From Plantactinospora sp. KBS50 (GTDB lineage Bacteria; Actinomycetota; Actinomycetes; Mycobacteriales; Micromonosporaceae), in NCBI RefSeq assembly GCF_002285795.1, contig NZ_CP022961.1, forward strand, positions 5,398,001 through 5,462,000: 64,000 nt of DNA, in the 5' to 3' direction. The notes beneath the pieces are model-generated. The model was not told the origin of the DNA and searched no databases. It saw only the letters and a program-made list of their open reading frames with translations. Made by a program: the position numbers and the translations under genes. Below are positions 47,803-55,425 of the stretch, in pieces. Position 1 is the stretch's first letter. Every line of letters starts with the position of its first letter.

Positions 47803-47888
47803 ACTAAGCGTCCTCATTCGAGCACGCCTACCAGCCATCCGGCCGCGGGGGGCGCGCCTTTGGGTGGTCCGCGCGCAGGGTTGCAGGT

Positions 47889-47985
47889 CTGGGACGGTTG
47901 CGGTTGGGAACAAGGGTCGTGGGTTCGAACCCCGCCGTCCCGGCATAAGCAAAGCCCTGACCAGCGTGATCGCTGGCCAGGGCTT
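47889..47985 (+). other. tRNA 3'-end remnant with its terminator (attachment-site scar)
   Basis: 47912-47945 contains a T arm (GTGGG-TTCGAAC-CCCGC) and a 3' acceptor strand ending CGTCCCGGCA; TGGGACG at 47889-47895 could be the leftover 5' acceptor strand. The D arm and anticodon arm are missing, so this is not a functional tRNA. A terminator hairpin (47952-47966 with 47971-47985, one mismatch) follows as after real tRNAs. It lies next to a serine recombinase remnant, as expected of an attachment site; it does not match the tRNA-Arg at 33181. Confidence 0.6.
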
Positions 47986-48075
47986 CTGCGTTGGTCTACG
48001 TGTCCAGCTACTTCCGGTATCCGTCGCGGCGGACTTTCGCGTGGGTCGCGGTAACCGCCAGTTCCGGCCCCGCAA

Positions 48076-48882
48076 TCACAGGTTGAGGGTTCGTATGCTG
48101 ACAGGTTGGGTGCACAATCCAAACCTGCTCCCTTTGATCATCTGTTGTCCGTCCGGTGTGGCGGGAATCACTCGATCTGATGACTCGGTGTAATCCGCGG
48201 ACCTGATTTGCTGCCCGCGGGTTGCCTCCGCCAGACGAGCCAGTTGTGCCAGCTCGGTGGTTGTCTTGGCGCTGATTTCGGCCTTGAAGGTCGCCCGGCC
48301 GGTCCGGCCGTCGTAGTGGATTTCGACGCGAAACGCCTCCAGGAACCGCCGAAGTCGCTCCGGCGGCAGCCGGTTGAGATCCACTCCGAGCTGTGGCAGG
48401 TGCTCGAGCAGGCCGGCGTCCTGCTCCTCCTCCGGTGGTGTCGCGGCCACGTGCTGTCGGAGCCGGGCCTCGGCCTGAGCGAACTCCTGTTCCAGCTCGG
48501 CCATCCTCCGTTGAGTTCGCTGGTACAGCTGGCCGTTAGGGTCGCTGGTGCGCTCCAGGACACGCATGATGGTTGGTCATGCTGCTGTCAAGGCCGGCGA
48601 GCTTCCGGCGGAGGACGGCCTCGGTTTCAAGGTGTTCGTCGCGGACGAGGTGGTTCGCCGCGGGCAGGCTGGCTTGCGCGAGCGCGAGCCGATCGGCCCG
48701 AGGACATGACGGTTGAAGAACAGCGTGACACCGTCGATCAGTCGGTCTTCCCTGACCCGGATGGCCGCGCGGTGATTTTCCGGCACGCGCACGGGCTCAC
48801 CACGCGAGATGAGCGCCGTGTTGCCGGGGTCCTCGTTCAGCTTGCCGATGATCTGGCGAACGTAGTGTTCGGGATGTGGCAC
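48076..48882 (-). pseudogene. C-terminal remnant of a second large serine recombinase
   Basis: Three frame segments together resemble the end of an actinobacterial serine integrase. 48882 to about 48700 reads ENHRAAIRVREDRLIDGVTLFFNRHVLGP (post-zinc-ribbon segment). It continues, shifted, as RADRLALAQASLPAANHLVR...AVLRRKLAGLDSS. The last segment (48567 to 48076) reads MRVLERTSDPNGQLYQRTQR, a coiled coil, then LPQLGVDLNRLPPERLRRFLEAFRVEIHYD. The catalytic and DNA-recognition domains are gone. It differs from the integrase at 33.2 kb, so it comes from another element. Confidence 0.75.
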
Positions 48883-48947
48883 GGTGCGCCTCCAATACCG
48901 ATGCCTGACCGTCTAGTCAGGAACGTATCGGCGGGGAGCTCCGCGCC

Positions 48948-49748
48948 CTATCCCTCGGGTTGACAGTCGTTCGGGCGGCGGCCGATCGCGACCGTGCAGT
49001 ACCACTCGTCGGACGTCGAAGTGTGCGCCAGCAGCCCGTGGGCCGACATCGCCGCGGCCGTCAGTGCGGCCTGGCTCTCGCCGGTCTCGATGAGCAGGTG
49101 CCCGCCGGGTGCGAGCCATTGCCCGGCGTGCTCGGCGACGCGGCGGTGCACCTCGACGCCGTCGAAGCCGCCGTCCAGTGCCACCAGCGGTTCGTAGTCG
49201 CGGGCCTCCGGCGGCATCATCGCGATCTCGTCGGTGGGCACGTAGGGGGCGTTGACGATCAGGACGCCGACGGTGCCGCGCAGTTCGGCCGGGAGCGCGG
49301 CGAAGAGGTCGCCCTCGTAGACCCGGCCGCCGATCGGCTCGACGTTGCTGCGCGCGCACCGCACGGCGGCGGGCTCGATGTCGGCGGCGTAAAGCCCGAT
49401 GCCGGGAACCCGGGACGCGACGGCCGCGCCGATCGCACCCGTGCCGCAGCACAGGTCGACGACGACCGCGCCCTCGGCGGTGACGGCGACCGCCTCCTCG
49501 ACCAGGTAGGCGGTGCGCCGGCGGGGGACGAACACACCGGGGTCGACGGCGATGCGCAGGCCGCAGAACTCGGCCCAGCCGAGGATGACCTCCAGCGGTT
49601 CGCCGTCCACCCGGCGCTGGGTCATCACGTCAAGGTCGTCGGCCGTACGCGCGGCGTCGACGAGCAGCCGCGCCTCATCCTCGGCGAACACGCAGCCGGC
49701 GGCGCGCAGCCGCAGGACGACGGCCTCGGTGGGGTCGGTGGTGGTCAT
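48948..49748 (-). CDS. PrmC-related protein-glutamine methyltransferase, substrate unknown
   Basis: SAM-dependent methyltransferase of the HemK/PrmC superfamily, 266 residues. It has EPLEVILGWAEFCGLRIAVDPGVFVPRRRT (PrmC-like lead-in), the SAM loop VVDLCCGTGAIGAAVA, and VNAPYVPTDEI where PrmC has NPPY. The Asn-Ala-Pro-Tyr form and shorter N-terminal domain match the PrmC-related group rather than PrmC itself, which is present at 9.9 kb. It starts in a 4-bp overlap with the preceding oxidoreductase fragment, so it is the last gene of a decayed operon and the only intact one. Confidence 0.82.
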   Translation of the reverse strand: MTTTDPTEAVVLRLRAAGCVFAEDEARLLVDAARTADDLDVMTQRRVDGEPLEVILGWAEFCGLRIAVDPGVFVPRRRTAYLVEEAVAVTAEGAVVVDLCCGTGAIGAAVASRVPGIGLYAADIEPAAVRCARSNVEPIGGRVYEGDLFAALPAELRGTVGVLIVNAPYVPTDEIAMMPPEARDYEPLVALDGGFDGVEVHRRVAEHAGQWLAPGGHLLIETGESQAALTAAAMSAHGLLAHTSTSDEWYCTVAIGRRPNDCQPEG

Positions 49749-50053
49749 CGCGGGGCTCCCGTCGTCGTGCCGGTGGTGGCCAGGGCGGCGCGGACGGCCG
49801 GCACGACGTCGCTTCCGAGCAGTTCGACCGTACGCGCGACGTCGGCGAAGGGCAGGCTACCCGAGTCGACCTGCAGCAGCAGCCGGTCCCGGCCCAGCAC
49901 CCGGTGTTGTTCCACGATCTTGGCGGCGACCTGTGCGGGGTCGCCGGCCAGCAGCGCCTCGGCGCCGGCGGCGTGCCGTTCGAAGCCGTCCCGGTCGAGC
50001 ACTCGGGTGCGGGTCCCCGGCCGAGGCGGCTCCGGCGGCGGCGCAGTCGTCAA
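49745..50053 (-). pseudogene. C-terminal fragment of an LLM-class flavin-dependent oxidoreductase
   Basis: Only about 100 residues remain. GFERHAAGAEALLAGDPAQV, then AAKIVEQHRVLGRDRLLLQV and VELLGSDVVPAVRAAL match the C-terminal helices and strand of luciferase-like monooxygenases (family about 330 residues). The F420/FMN-binding barrel is missing. It is joined directly to a truncated nucleoside phosphorylase upstream, implying a deletion of roughly 1 kb between the two genes. Confidence 0.7.
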
Positions 50054-50570
50054 CCAGCGACTGCGTCTCCAGATGGACGGCGCCGACCGAGTGCACCGGC
50101 CCGGTGCGTAGTCGTGACCGGTCGCCGTTCAGCGTGCCGAGGGCCGTGATCAGGCGCTCCGAGGCGGGCACCAGATCCTGCCCTGGCTGGTAGAGGGCGG
50201 AGACGCCGTCGCCGGTCACCGCGGAGGTCGCGGCCACCACGTCCCCGCTGCGCAACGTGGGATGGGTACCCCCGCAGTAGCCGACGCCGAGCACCGTGCG
50301 TACGCCCCGGCGGCTGGCCGCGTCGACCAGCATGGCGCACCCGGCCGCGCCGAGCACCGGCTTGGCGACACCGACCCGGGTGCCCTGGTATTCGTGGACC
50401 GCTACCACGCCGCTGCTGGCGCGGACCGGCCCCAGTGCGGCCCAGCCGCCCGCGTCGAACAGGTGCGGATTCTCCAAGGGTACGAGTAACACCTCGGGGA
50501 GCTCGATCTTTTCGTCGAAGAGCCAGCCGTCGACGATGTCGGCGATCCGGGTCTCCCAAGGGGTGGTCAT
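50050..50570 (-). pseudogene. Nucleoside phosphorylase-like protein, 3' end deleted
   Basis: From the ATG complementary to 50568-50570 (MTTPWETRIADIVDGWLFDEK) the frame shows the phosphorylase superfamily pattern: SSGVVAVHEYQGTRVGV, GAAGCAMLVDAASRRGVRTV, GVGYCGGTHPTLRSGDVV, TGDGVSALYQPGQDLV, and GPVHSVGAVHLETQSLVD. About 165 of the usual 240-290 residues remain; after HLETQSLVDDC homology stops and the LLM fragment begins. The start overlaps the SPASM fragment stop by 4 bp (ATGA), so these were one operon. Confidence 0.7.
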
Positions 50571-50794
50571 CCGCGTGGCCCGGCCGGGCCAGTGTCGACG
50601 GCGGAGAGCTGACGCTCCACGTACCGCTCGAACCAGTACTGGCGGGACTCGCAGAAGAGGTCCCGGTGGTTGACGTCGCCATACTCGGCGTGGGTGTGTC
50701 CGGGTGAGCCGGAGCCGCAGAGGGCCACCCAGTCGCAGGACCGGCACTCGGGATAGCCTCCGGGCGGGCCCGGAAGGAGGCTACGCAGCGCCAA
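50567..50794 (-). pseudogene. C-terminal SPASM-like cysteine motif fragment of a radical SAM protein
   Basis: 75 residues containing GGYPECRSCDWVALCGSG and, further on, NHRDLFCESRQYWF: a CxxCxxxxxC...C pattern typical of the auxiliary Fe-S domain at the end of radical SAM/SPASM peptide maturases. The radical SAM core (CxxxCxxC) is absent because the helicase gene begins to overlap at 50781. No precursor peptide is visible nearby. Confidence 0.6.
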
Positions 50795-53216
50795 CGTCGG
50801 ACTGCGGGCTGGTGGCCAGGCGGTCGCCGCTCCGTCGGAGAAGGTGTTCTCGCAGCCGCCGGCGCAGGTGACCGACCGGTCCGGTGGCGCCGAGGCGGCG
50901 CAGGAAGTCCGGCACGCTCCAGGTTACGAGGGCGCCCTGGCGGGACAGGTACAGGCCGACCCGGTCAATGCTGTACCGGTCGTCGTAGTCCAGCAGCAGG
51001 TAGCTGGCGAGCTGGTAGATCTCGTCGCGACCCAGCCGGCGGGGTTGGATGGCCGCCTTGCAATCCAGCAGCAGGCCATCGAGGATGAAGTCGGCGTCCG
51101 CTCCGCCGATGTCCTGGCTGCCGACGAACGTCGGACCGCAGACCCGGGCGGTGGCGGGCAGTTCGAGGAAGGGCCCGAACGACTCCTCGGCGATCGCCAA
51201 CTGCCGGTTGACGTCCTCGATGGCGTAGTCGGGGACCGCCGTCAGGAGATCGTCGAGAGTGGTGGCCGGGGTGGCGCCGGTCAGCATGCTGTACCGCCGG
51301 ACCTCACCGGTCCGGTAGATGTCCTCGTAGTAGGCGGCCACGAAGCACAGGCGGCCCAGGATCTCCCCGTCGAGGTCGTCGTCGCCGTGCAGGTACGCAT
51401 CGGCCATGGAAATCAGGTCGCGTCCGGCCCGGTGCAGGGCGTCCCGTACGGGTGGCGCGGGTGCACCCCGAAGGGGCAGGCCGCTGCCGACGGCGTCGAC
51501 GCCGATGTCGACCGGCGCGCCGAACGGACTACCCAGGCAGAGTCTGAGCCGGAAGTCGATCGCGTGGCCGAGCGCCGACCAGTCGGGGTATTTCACGTCG
51601 AGTGGCTGCACCGGGCGGGGCAGCTCGCAGATCCGCCGGAGGTAGTCCTGCACGACAGCCGCGCTGTTCGGCAGGTGCTGGGCCACGAACTGCGACATCG
51701 GGGAGTTCGGATACCTCAGCTGGCGGGTCAGGCTCAGCTCGATCATCGGCCGCCCGGCCACCGTGCCGTCGCCGGCCGCCTCCGTGGCCTTCTCGTAGTC
51801 GTCGATCCAGTTGATCCCCGCCGGGTCGAGGTGGTGGCGGGCCCGGGTGACCGCCACATAGATCAGGCGGGCCTCACCGGCCCGTAGCGGGCGCGGCATC
51901 CCGTCGTCGTCGACCGACGGTGCCGCGAAGCCGTCGCCGATCCGTACCCGCGACCACTCCCGGCCCTTGGCCTTGTGCGCGGTGGACACGGTGACCTCCG
52001 CAGTGCGCTCCTCGGAGAGACGGTCGACCGCGTCGATGATCACGTCCGGCCCGTACGTGTCGACCAGCGTCACGATCGCCTTGAGGTCCTGACCGGCGGT
52101 GTCGTTCTCGGCGTACTCCTGCACGTCGGCCCACGAGGTGAACAGGAACAGCTCCGGATGACTGGTACGCCGACCGGACTTCAGAGCCTGGGCAGCCTGC
52201 GCGATGTTCCGCAACGCGCCACCGCCGCCCGTGAGCGCGACCGGTACACCCCGCTCCAGGAAGCCGAGGACCTCCTGCATCGCATCAGCGTTGCCCCGGC
52301 ACAGCACGGCATCGATCTCCGCCGCCGACCCGACGCGGGAGTCGGTGGCACTGTTCCCGGTCAGTTGCAGATCCGACTCGGCGTGCCGGAGCCACCGGTT
52401 GGCCGTCCGGGCGATACGTGGGCCGAACCGAAACGACTTCGTCAGGTACAGGTGATCCGCCGGGAAGCCGGTCATCACGTCCCGGGCGTTGCGCCAGGCG
52501 TAGATCTGCTGGGCCGGGTCGCCGACACACACCCGCTGCGCGTTCTGGGCGAGGAAGACCTCCTCCAGGACCGGGTTGGTGTCCTGCGCCTCGTCGAGCA
52601 GGACGAAGTCCGCCGCCAGCGTGGGCTCGGTCAGCGCCCACATCTTCAGGTAGTGGTCGTGTTCGAAGCGCAGTTTGCCATCCGGTGAGCAGATATCGTC
52701 CCAGGCCCGGCACGCGTACGGCAGGAGCACGCGGGCGACGTGGTCCTGGGCCGCCGGATCCAGCCCGTTGACCGGTTCCAGATGCCGGGCCATCAGCTGG
52801 CGGTCGGTGCTGTAGCAGAACCGGCGGATCATGCCCATCACCAGGCGTGCCTGGTGTCCGCAGGTGATCGGACGGGAGCTGACCCACAGATTCTGGTGGA
52901 TGCTCAGCAGCCGCGCGGTCTCCTTCGAAGGTATGCGGGCCGACCGGTTCAGACGCTCCTGGTAGTTCCGCCCGACGGCGCGGTGTGCCAGCGAGTGCGC
53001 GGTACGGCAGTCGACGTTCGCCCCGAAGCGCTGCCTGGCCTCGTCGGCGATTGCCTTGTTGAACGCCACGTAGAGACCGCGCTTTCTGGTGACCCCGGCC
53101 ATCAGTACCAGCGTGGAGGTCTTACCGGTGCCGGCCCCGGCCACTAGGGCCAGTTCCCTGCCCGCGAGGAACGTGTCCCGGGCGGCGAGTTGTTCCTCGG
53201 TCGGCTTGACGTCCAT
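50781..53216 (-). CDS. UvrD/Rep-like helicase fused to a PD-(D/E)XK-type nuclease
   Basis: 811 residues, ATG complementary to 53214-53216. SF1A helicase motifs: GAGTGKTST (I, near residue 27), VLLDEAQDTNP (II), VGDPAQQIYAWRNA (III), VSTAHKAKGREW (V) and RLIYVAVTRARHH (VI). A linker of about 150 residues follows, then a nuclease-like core GGADADFILDGLLLDCKA (Asp707/709, Asp718, Lys720) and QLASYLLLDY, the pattern of the PD-(D/E)XK fold. It is not UvrD, PcrA or AddA/RecB by length, and has no partner gene. Its location in a recombination hotspot suggests mobile-element processing or phage defence. Confidence 0.82.
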   Translation of the reverse strand: MDVKPTEEQLAARDTFLAGRELALVAGAGTGKTSTLVLMAGVTRKRGLYVAFNKAIADEARQRFGANVDCRTAHSLAHRAVGRNYQERLNRSARIPSKETARLLSIHQNLWVSSRPITCGHQARLVMGMIRRFCYSTDRQLMARHLEPVNGLDPAAQDHVARVLLPYACRAWDDICSPDGKLRFEHDHYLKMWALTEPTLAADFVLLDEAQDTNPVLEEVFLAQNAQRVCVGDPAQQIYAWRNARDVMTGFPADHLYLTKSFRFGPRIARTANRWLRHAESDLQLTGNSATDSRVGSAAEIDAVLCRGNADAMQEVLGFLERGVPVALTGGGGALRNIAQAAQALKSGRRTSHPELFLFTSWADVQEYAENDTAGQDLKAIVTLVDTYGPDVIIDAVDRLSEERTAEVTVSTAHKAKGREWSRVRIGDGFAAPSVDDDGMPRPLRAGEARLIYVAVTRARHHLDPAGINWIDDYEKATEAAGDGTVAGRPMIELSLTRQLRYPNSPMSQFVAQHLPNSAAVVQDYLRRICELPRPVQPLDVKYPDWSALGHAIDFRLRLCLGSPFGAPVDIGVDAVGSGLPLRGAPAPPVRDALHRAGRDLISMADAYLHGDDDLDGEILGRLCFVAAYYEDIYRTGEVRRYSMLTGATPATTLDDLLTAVPDYAIEDVNRQLAIAEESFGPFLELPATARVCGPTFVGSQDIGGADADFILDGLLLDCKAAIQPRRLGRDEIYQLASYLLLDYDDRYSIDRVGLYLSRQGALVTWSVPDFLRRLGATGPVGHLRRRLREHLLRRSGDRLATSPQSDVGAA

Positions 53217-53906
53217 ACGCCCCTTCCAGGACCGATTCCCGTGCTCACACCGTCGTGATCCTTTGTAAACCTTCGGATTGCTCCGCCCCGGCCCGGAAGC
53301 TGCTCGCGGAACCAGTGGAGCCTACTTCGAAAGCGAGCACGGTGTGATCACTCCACTACCGCCATCCGAGCGATCCGCAGGCTCACCAGGCACTCGGTGG
53401 GCCAAGAATCTCGACGGCGATGCCGAGACACGTGCCCCACCCCGTCCTCGTGGTCAGCAGGGGCAGCTTCGACGCCTACAGGCCGCGCAGGATTCCCAGG
53501 TCAGCCAAACTCCCACACGTCTCACCCAGTCCAGGCAGTCCCGCAGTTAAGAGCCGGCGTCAAACACTGCTCTACTGCCCCGATAGTCCCACCAGTCCAT
53601 ATTCGGGTCAGTTTCGCCTGGTTGCACTGCACGAACATGCCCTATGGACCATGGAGAGCGAACCCTATCCACCCACGGTCGAGCACCCGCCGAGCACCCC
53701 GATGTCGCCCGCTCTGGAACTTCCAGCGATGAGGACCGACGCCGTTACATGCCAGTGACTGTCTTCTTGCTGCCCGAAGTCGCACAACGGCGGCGTGTGG
53801 AAAGTCCATCTATCCGGTGGCGCGACACCCCGTCCCGCCCATGCCAGCCCGGTCCAACGGCTCCCGAGCACCAAACGAGCAACCGACCACCGGCACGAAA
53901 CCGAGA

Positions 53907-53945
53907 AAGGCCCTGACCCAGGATGAAACCCCAGGTCAGAGCCTT
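53907..53945 (-). terminator. Terminator of the tRNA-Lys remnant
   Basis: Imperfect inverted repeat (AAGGCTCTGACC...GGTCAGGGCCTTT on the minus strand) following the tRNA-like sequence, as actinobacterial tRNA genes usually have. Confidence 0.6.
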
Positions 53946-53950
53946 GCTGC

Positions 53951-54002
53951 TGGTGCGCCGCCACGGACTCAAACCCCGAACCCGCGGATTAAGAGCCAGC
54001 GT
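53951..54002 (-). other. 3' half of a tRNA-Lys(CTT)-like gene (attachment-site remnant)
   Basis: On the minus strand the sequence runs from the anticodon loop CTCTTAA (53995-53989) through a T-arm-like GGGGTTTGAGTCC to CGGCGCACCA, ending at 53951 with CCA encoded. The 5' half is absent, so it is not a functional tRNA. Integrative elements duplicate the 3' half of their tRNA target, which explains this piece. Confidence 0.65.
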
Positions 54003-54309
54003 TGATCAATGCTCTCCCGTCCCTTCAGGTCTCACCAGTCCCACGCTCTGCCTAGCTTTGCCCGTTCATGCGACACCGATGTATCCCGCGGTCTACCCTG
54101 AGCGGAGCCTGTCCATGGCGACCGAGCACCCGGGGAGCACCAACATGACGGCGTCGAGCTCGATGATGCCTACTGCCGTGTTGGGGAGGAATCATCGGCG
54201 AGGCTCAGGCCCGACGTGACCCCGAGGGGTCAGGCCTCGGGGTAGCTGGGCACGACCGATGCAGCCGAGCTTTACCGCAGCACTCCGCGCAAGCCTCCGA
54301 CCGGACGTC

Positions 54310-54525
54310 ACGGCCTCGGCTCGCTGGTACCAGGCTTCGGGATGAACACCCGACGCGTCGGCAACGGTCGTTACCGCCCGTCCTTCGACTCGGCGGCCAA
54401 CTCGTCGAGCAGCCGGGTGACCCCGTACTCCTCAACCTGGGCCAAGGTGGTCTTGTCGAGGCCCGGCGCGCCGTTGTTACGGCGCACCGCGACCCACGCC
54501 CGCCACAATACTCTGCGGAAGACCG
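54310..54525 (-). pseudogene. Fragment of a group II intron reverse transcriptase/maturase
   Basis: The minus strand reads RVLWRAWVAVRRNNGAPGLD, then KTTLAQVEEYGVTRLLDELA, KDGR, stop, RPLPTRRVFIPKPGTSEPRP. This is the RT0/RT1 block of group II intron RTs (NxGAPGxD...YRPxPxRRVxIPKPG). A TAA replaces the conserved Tyr codon before RP, and only about 70 of 400 or more residues remain. No intron RNA domain V was recognised. Confidence 0.75.
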
Positions 54526-54682
54526 CTGCGAGACAAGGAGTAGACCGCATGCTGCATGGCACGGACCGGATCCAGGATCGATCCACCAGCGGCGGGACTA
54601 TTGTAGCCGATCGAGGACCCGGCGAGGCGGCCACTGTGCCGTTCAGCGATCGCGGAAAGGGCTCACCCGTACAGTAAACGTC

Positions 54683-54952
54683 ATGGCTGACGGTGTGCGC
54701 CCTGTGATCGACAGTCTTGTGCAGCCTGAACACTTGATAGAAGGAGTTCAGGAGGCGAGCCACGATTTGCTCCAGCGCCTCGCCATCGCGACCGAAGTGT
54801 CCGGCGAACTCCAAGCCTACGCCCGCGAACTGGTCCAACATTTCGTTGAGCAAGCGCGCGAATCCGGCGCCTCATGGGCGCGGATCGGGCTCACCATGGG
54901 TATCAGCAAACAGGCGGCTCAGAAGCGGTTCTCATCAAACCGTCAACATTAG
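54683..54952 (+). CDS. Small helix-turn-helix protein
   Basis: 89 residues, ATG at 54683 (MADGVRPVIDSLVQPEHLIE). A helical N-terminus is followed by a C-terminal HTH: ARESGASWARIGLTMGISKQ, then AAQKRF, the ASWxxIGxxLGxSxQAAxxRF pattern of a widespread actinobacterial small-regulator family. It stands alone at the island's edge, with no operon partner. DNA target unknown. Confidence 0.7.
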   Translation: MADGVRPVIDSLVQPEHLIEGVQEASHDLLQRLAIATEVSGELQAYARELVQHFVEQARESGASWARIGLTMGISKQAAQKRFSSNRQH

Positions 54953-55425
54953 GTCGTCGAACAACACCCGCCACCGCTGGGCGTCTACCCTGTATCCGGC
55001 AGCCACCGCTGCGTCATGGTCAGTCCACACAACCGTCCATGATCGACGGTGGCTGCCCTCGTACCCCCACCGCAGGAACCGCAGCACAGCCGAGGTCAAC
55101 ATCCCCGGCTAAAGTACTAGGCTGCACCGGCCGTGTAGCTGCGCGTGTCGGAGCTATTCGGGCGAGGGATCAGGTGATCGCACTGTCTGTCTGTTGTTGT
55201 CGGTCGTGGTGCACGGCCCCGCCCGCGACAGCGCCCGCCCCCTGGCACTGCTCGGCATAACCTGACGACTTTGCCAGGCCCTGCCGGCGGCCGTCCACCG
55301 CCGCTAGGTCACAGCCAGCCTGCTCGTCCCGTCCCCCTCAACGCCTCGCCCGGTCTCCTTCGCAGGGCTTCCCGTGCGGAAGCCTCTTCCAGCGAACGTT
55401 CAGCGGACTGGCGCGGGCGCCGGTC
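54953..55425. other. Gene-free interval at the island/NRPS border
   Basis: About 470 bp between the small HTH gene and the end of the PLP-enzyme gene. No conserved coding frame, tRNA or clear hairpin was found. It could contain the end of the island or a lost gene. Confidence 0.5.

Larger units (their letters stand above)
53545..54045. repeat. Two diverged copies of an attachment-site-like sequence
   Basis: 53545-53605 and 53985-54045 share an ordered set of blocks on the plus strand: TTAAGAGCC, GCGT, TGCTCT and CACCAGTCC. TTAAGAG is the reverse complement of the tRNA-Lys anticodon loop. They look like two attachment remnants of related integrative elements. Confidence 0.55.
53680..54141. 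repeat. Three paired GAGCACC repeats, integrase-arm-like
   Basis: Three sites carry two copies of a GAGCA(C/A)C motif 11 bp apart: 53680-53699, 53865-53884 and 54123-54141. Such closely spaced direct repeats resemble arm-binding sites beside attP of tyrosine integrases. No tyrosine integrase gene remains in the window. Confidence 0.45.
53217..54682. other. Gene-poor recombination scar zone
   Basis: About 1.5 kb with no intact gene. Contents, left to right: helicase upstream region; first attachment-like copy (53545); arm-like repeats (53680, 53865); tRNA-Lys 3' half with terminator (53907-54002) and second attachment-like copy (53985); arm-like repeat (54123); group II intron scrap (54310-54525). 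Open frames here show no conservation that I recognise. Confidence 0.6.

Noticed and set aside
33253-54000. Search for a direct repeat of the tRNA-Arg 3' end (attR)
   Set aside because: No matching copy seen; tRNA-like 3' ends at 47.9 and 53.95 kb belong to different tRNAs, so the island's right end is not defined.
53271-54221. Several small plus- and minus-strand open frames in the scar zone
   Set aside because: No ribosome sites, no recognised homology, and they overlap attachment-type repeats and tRNA remnants.
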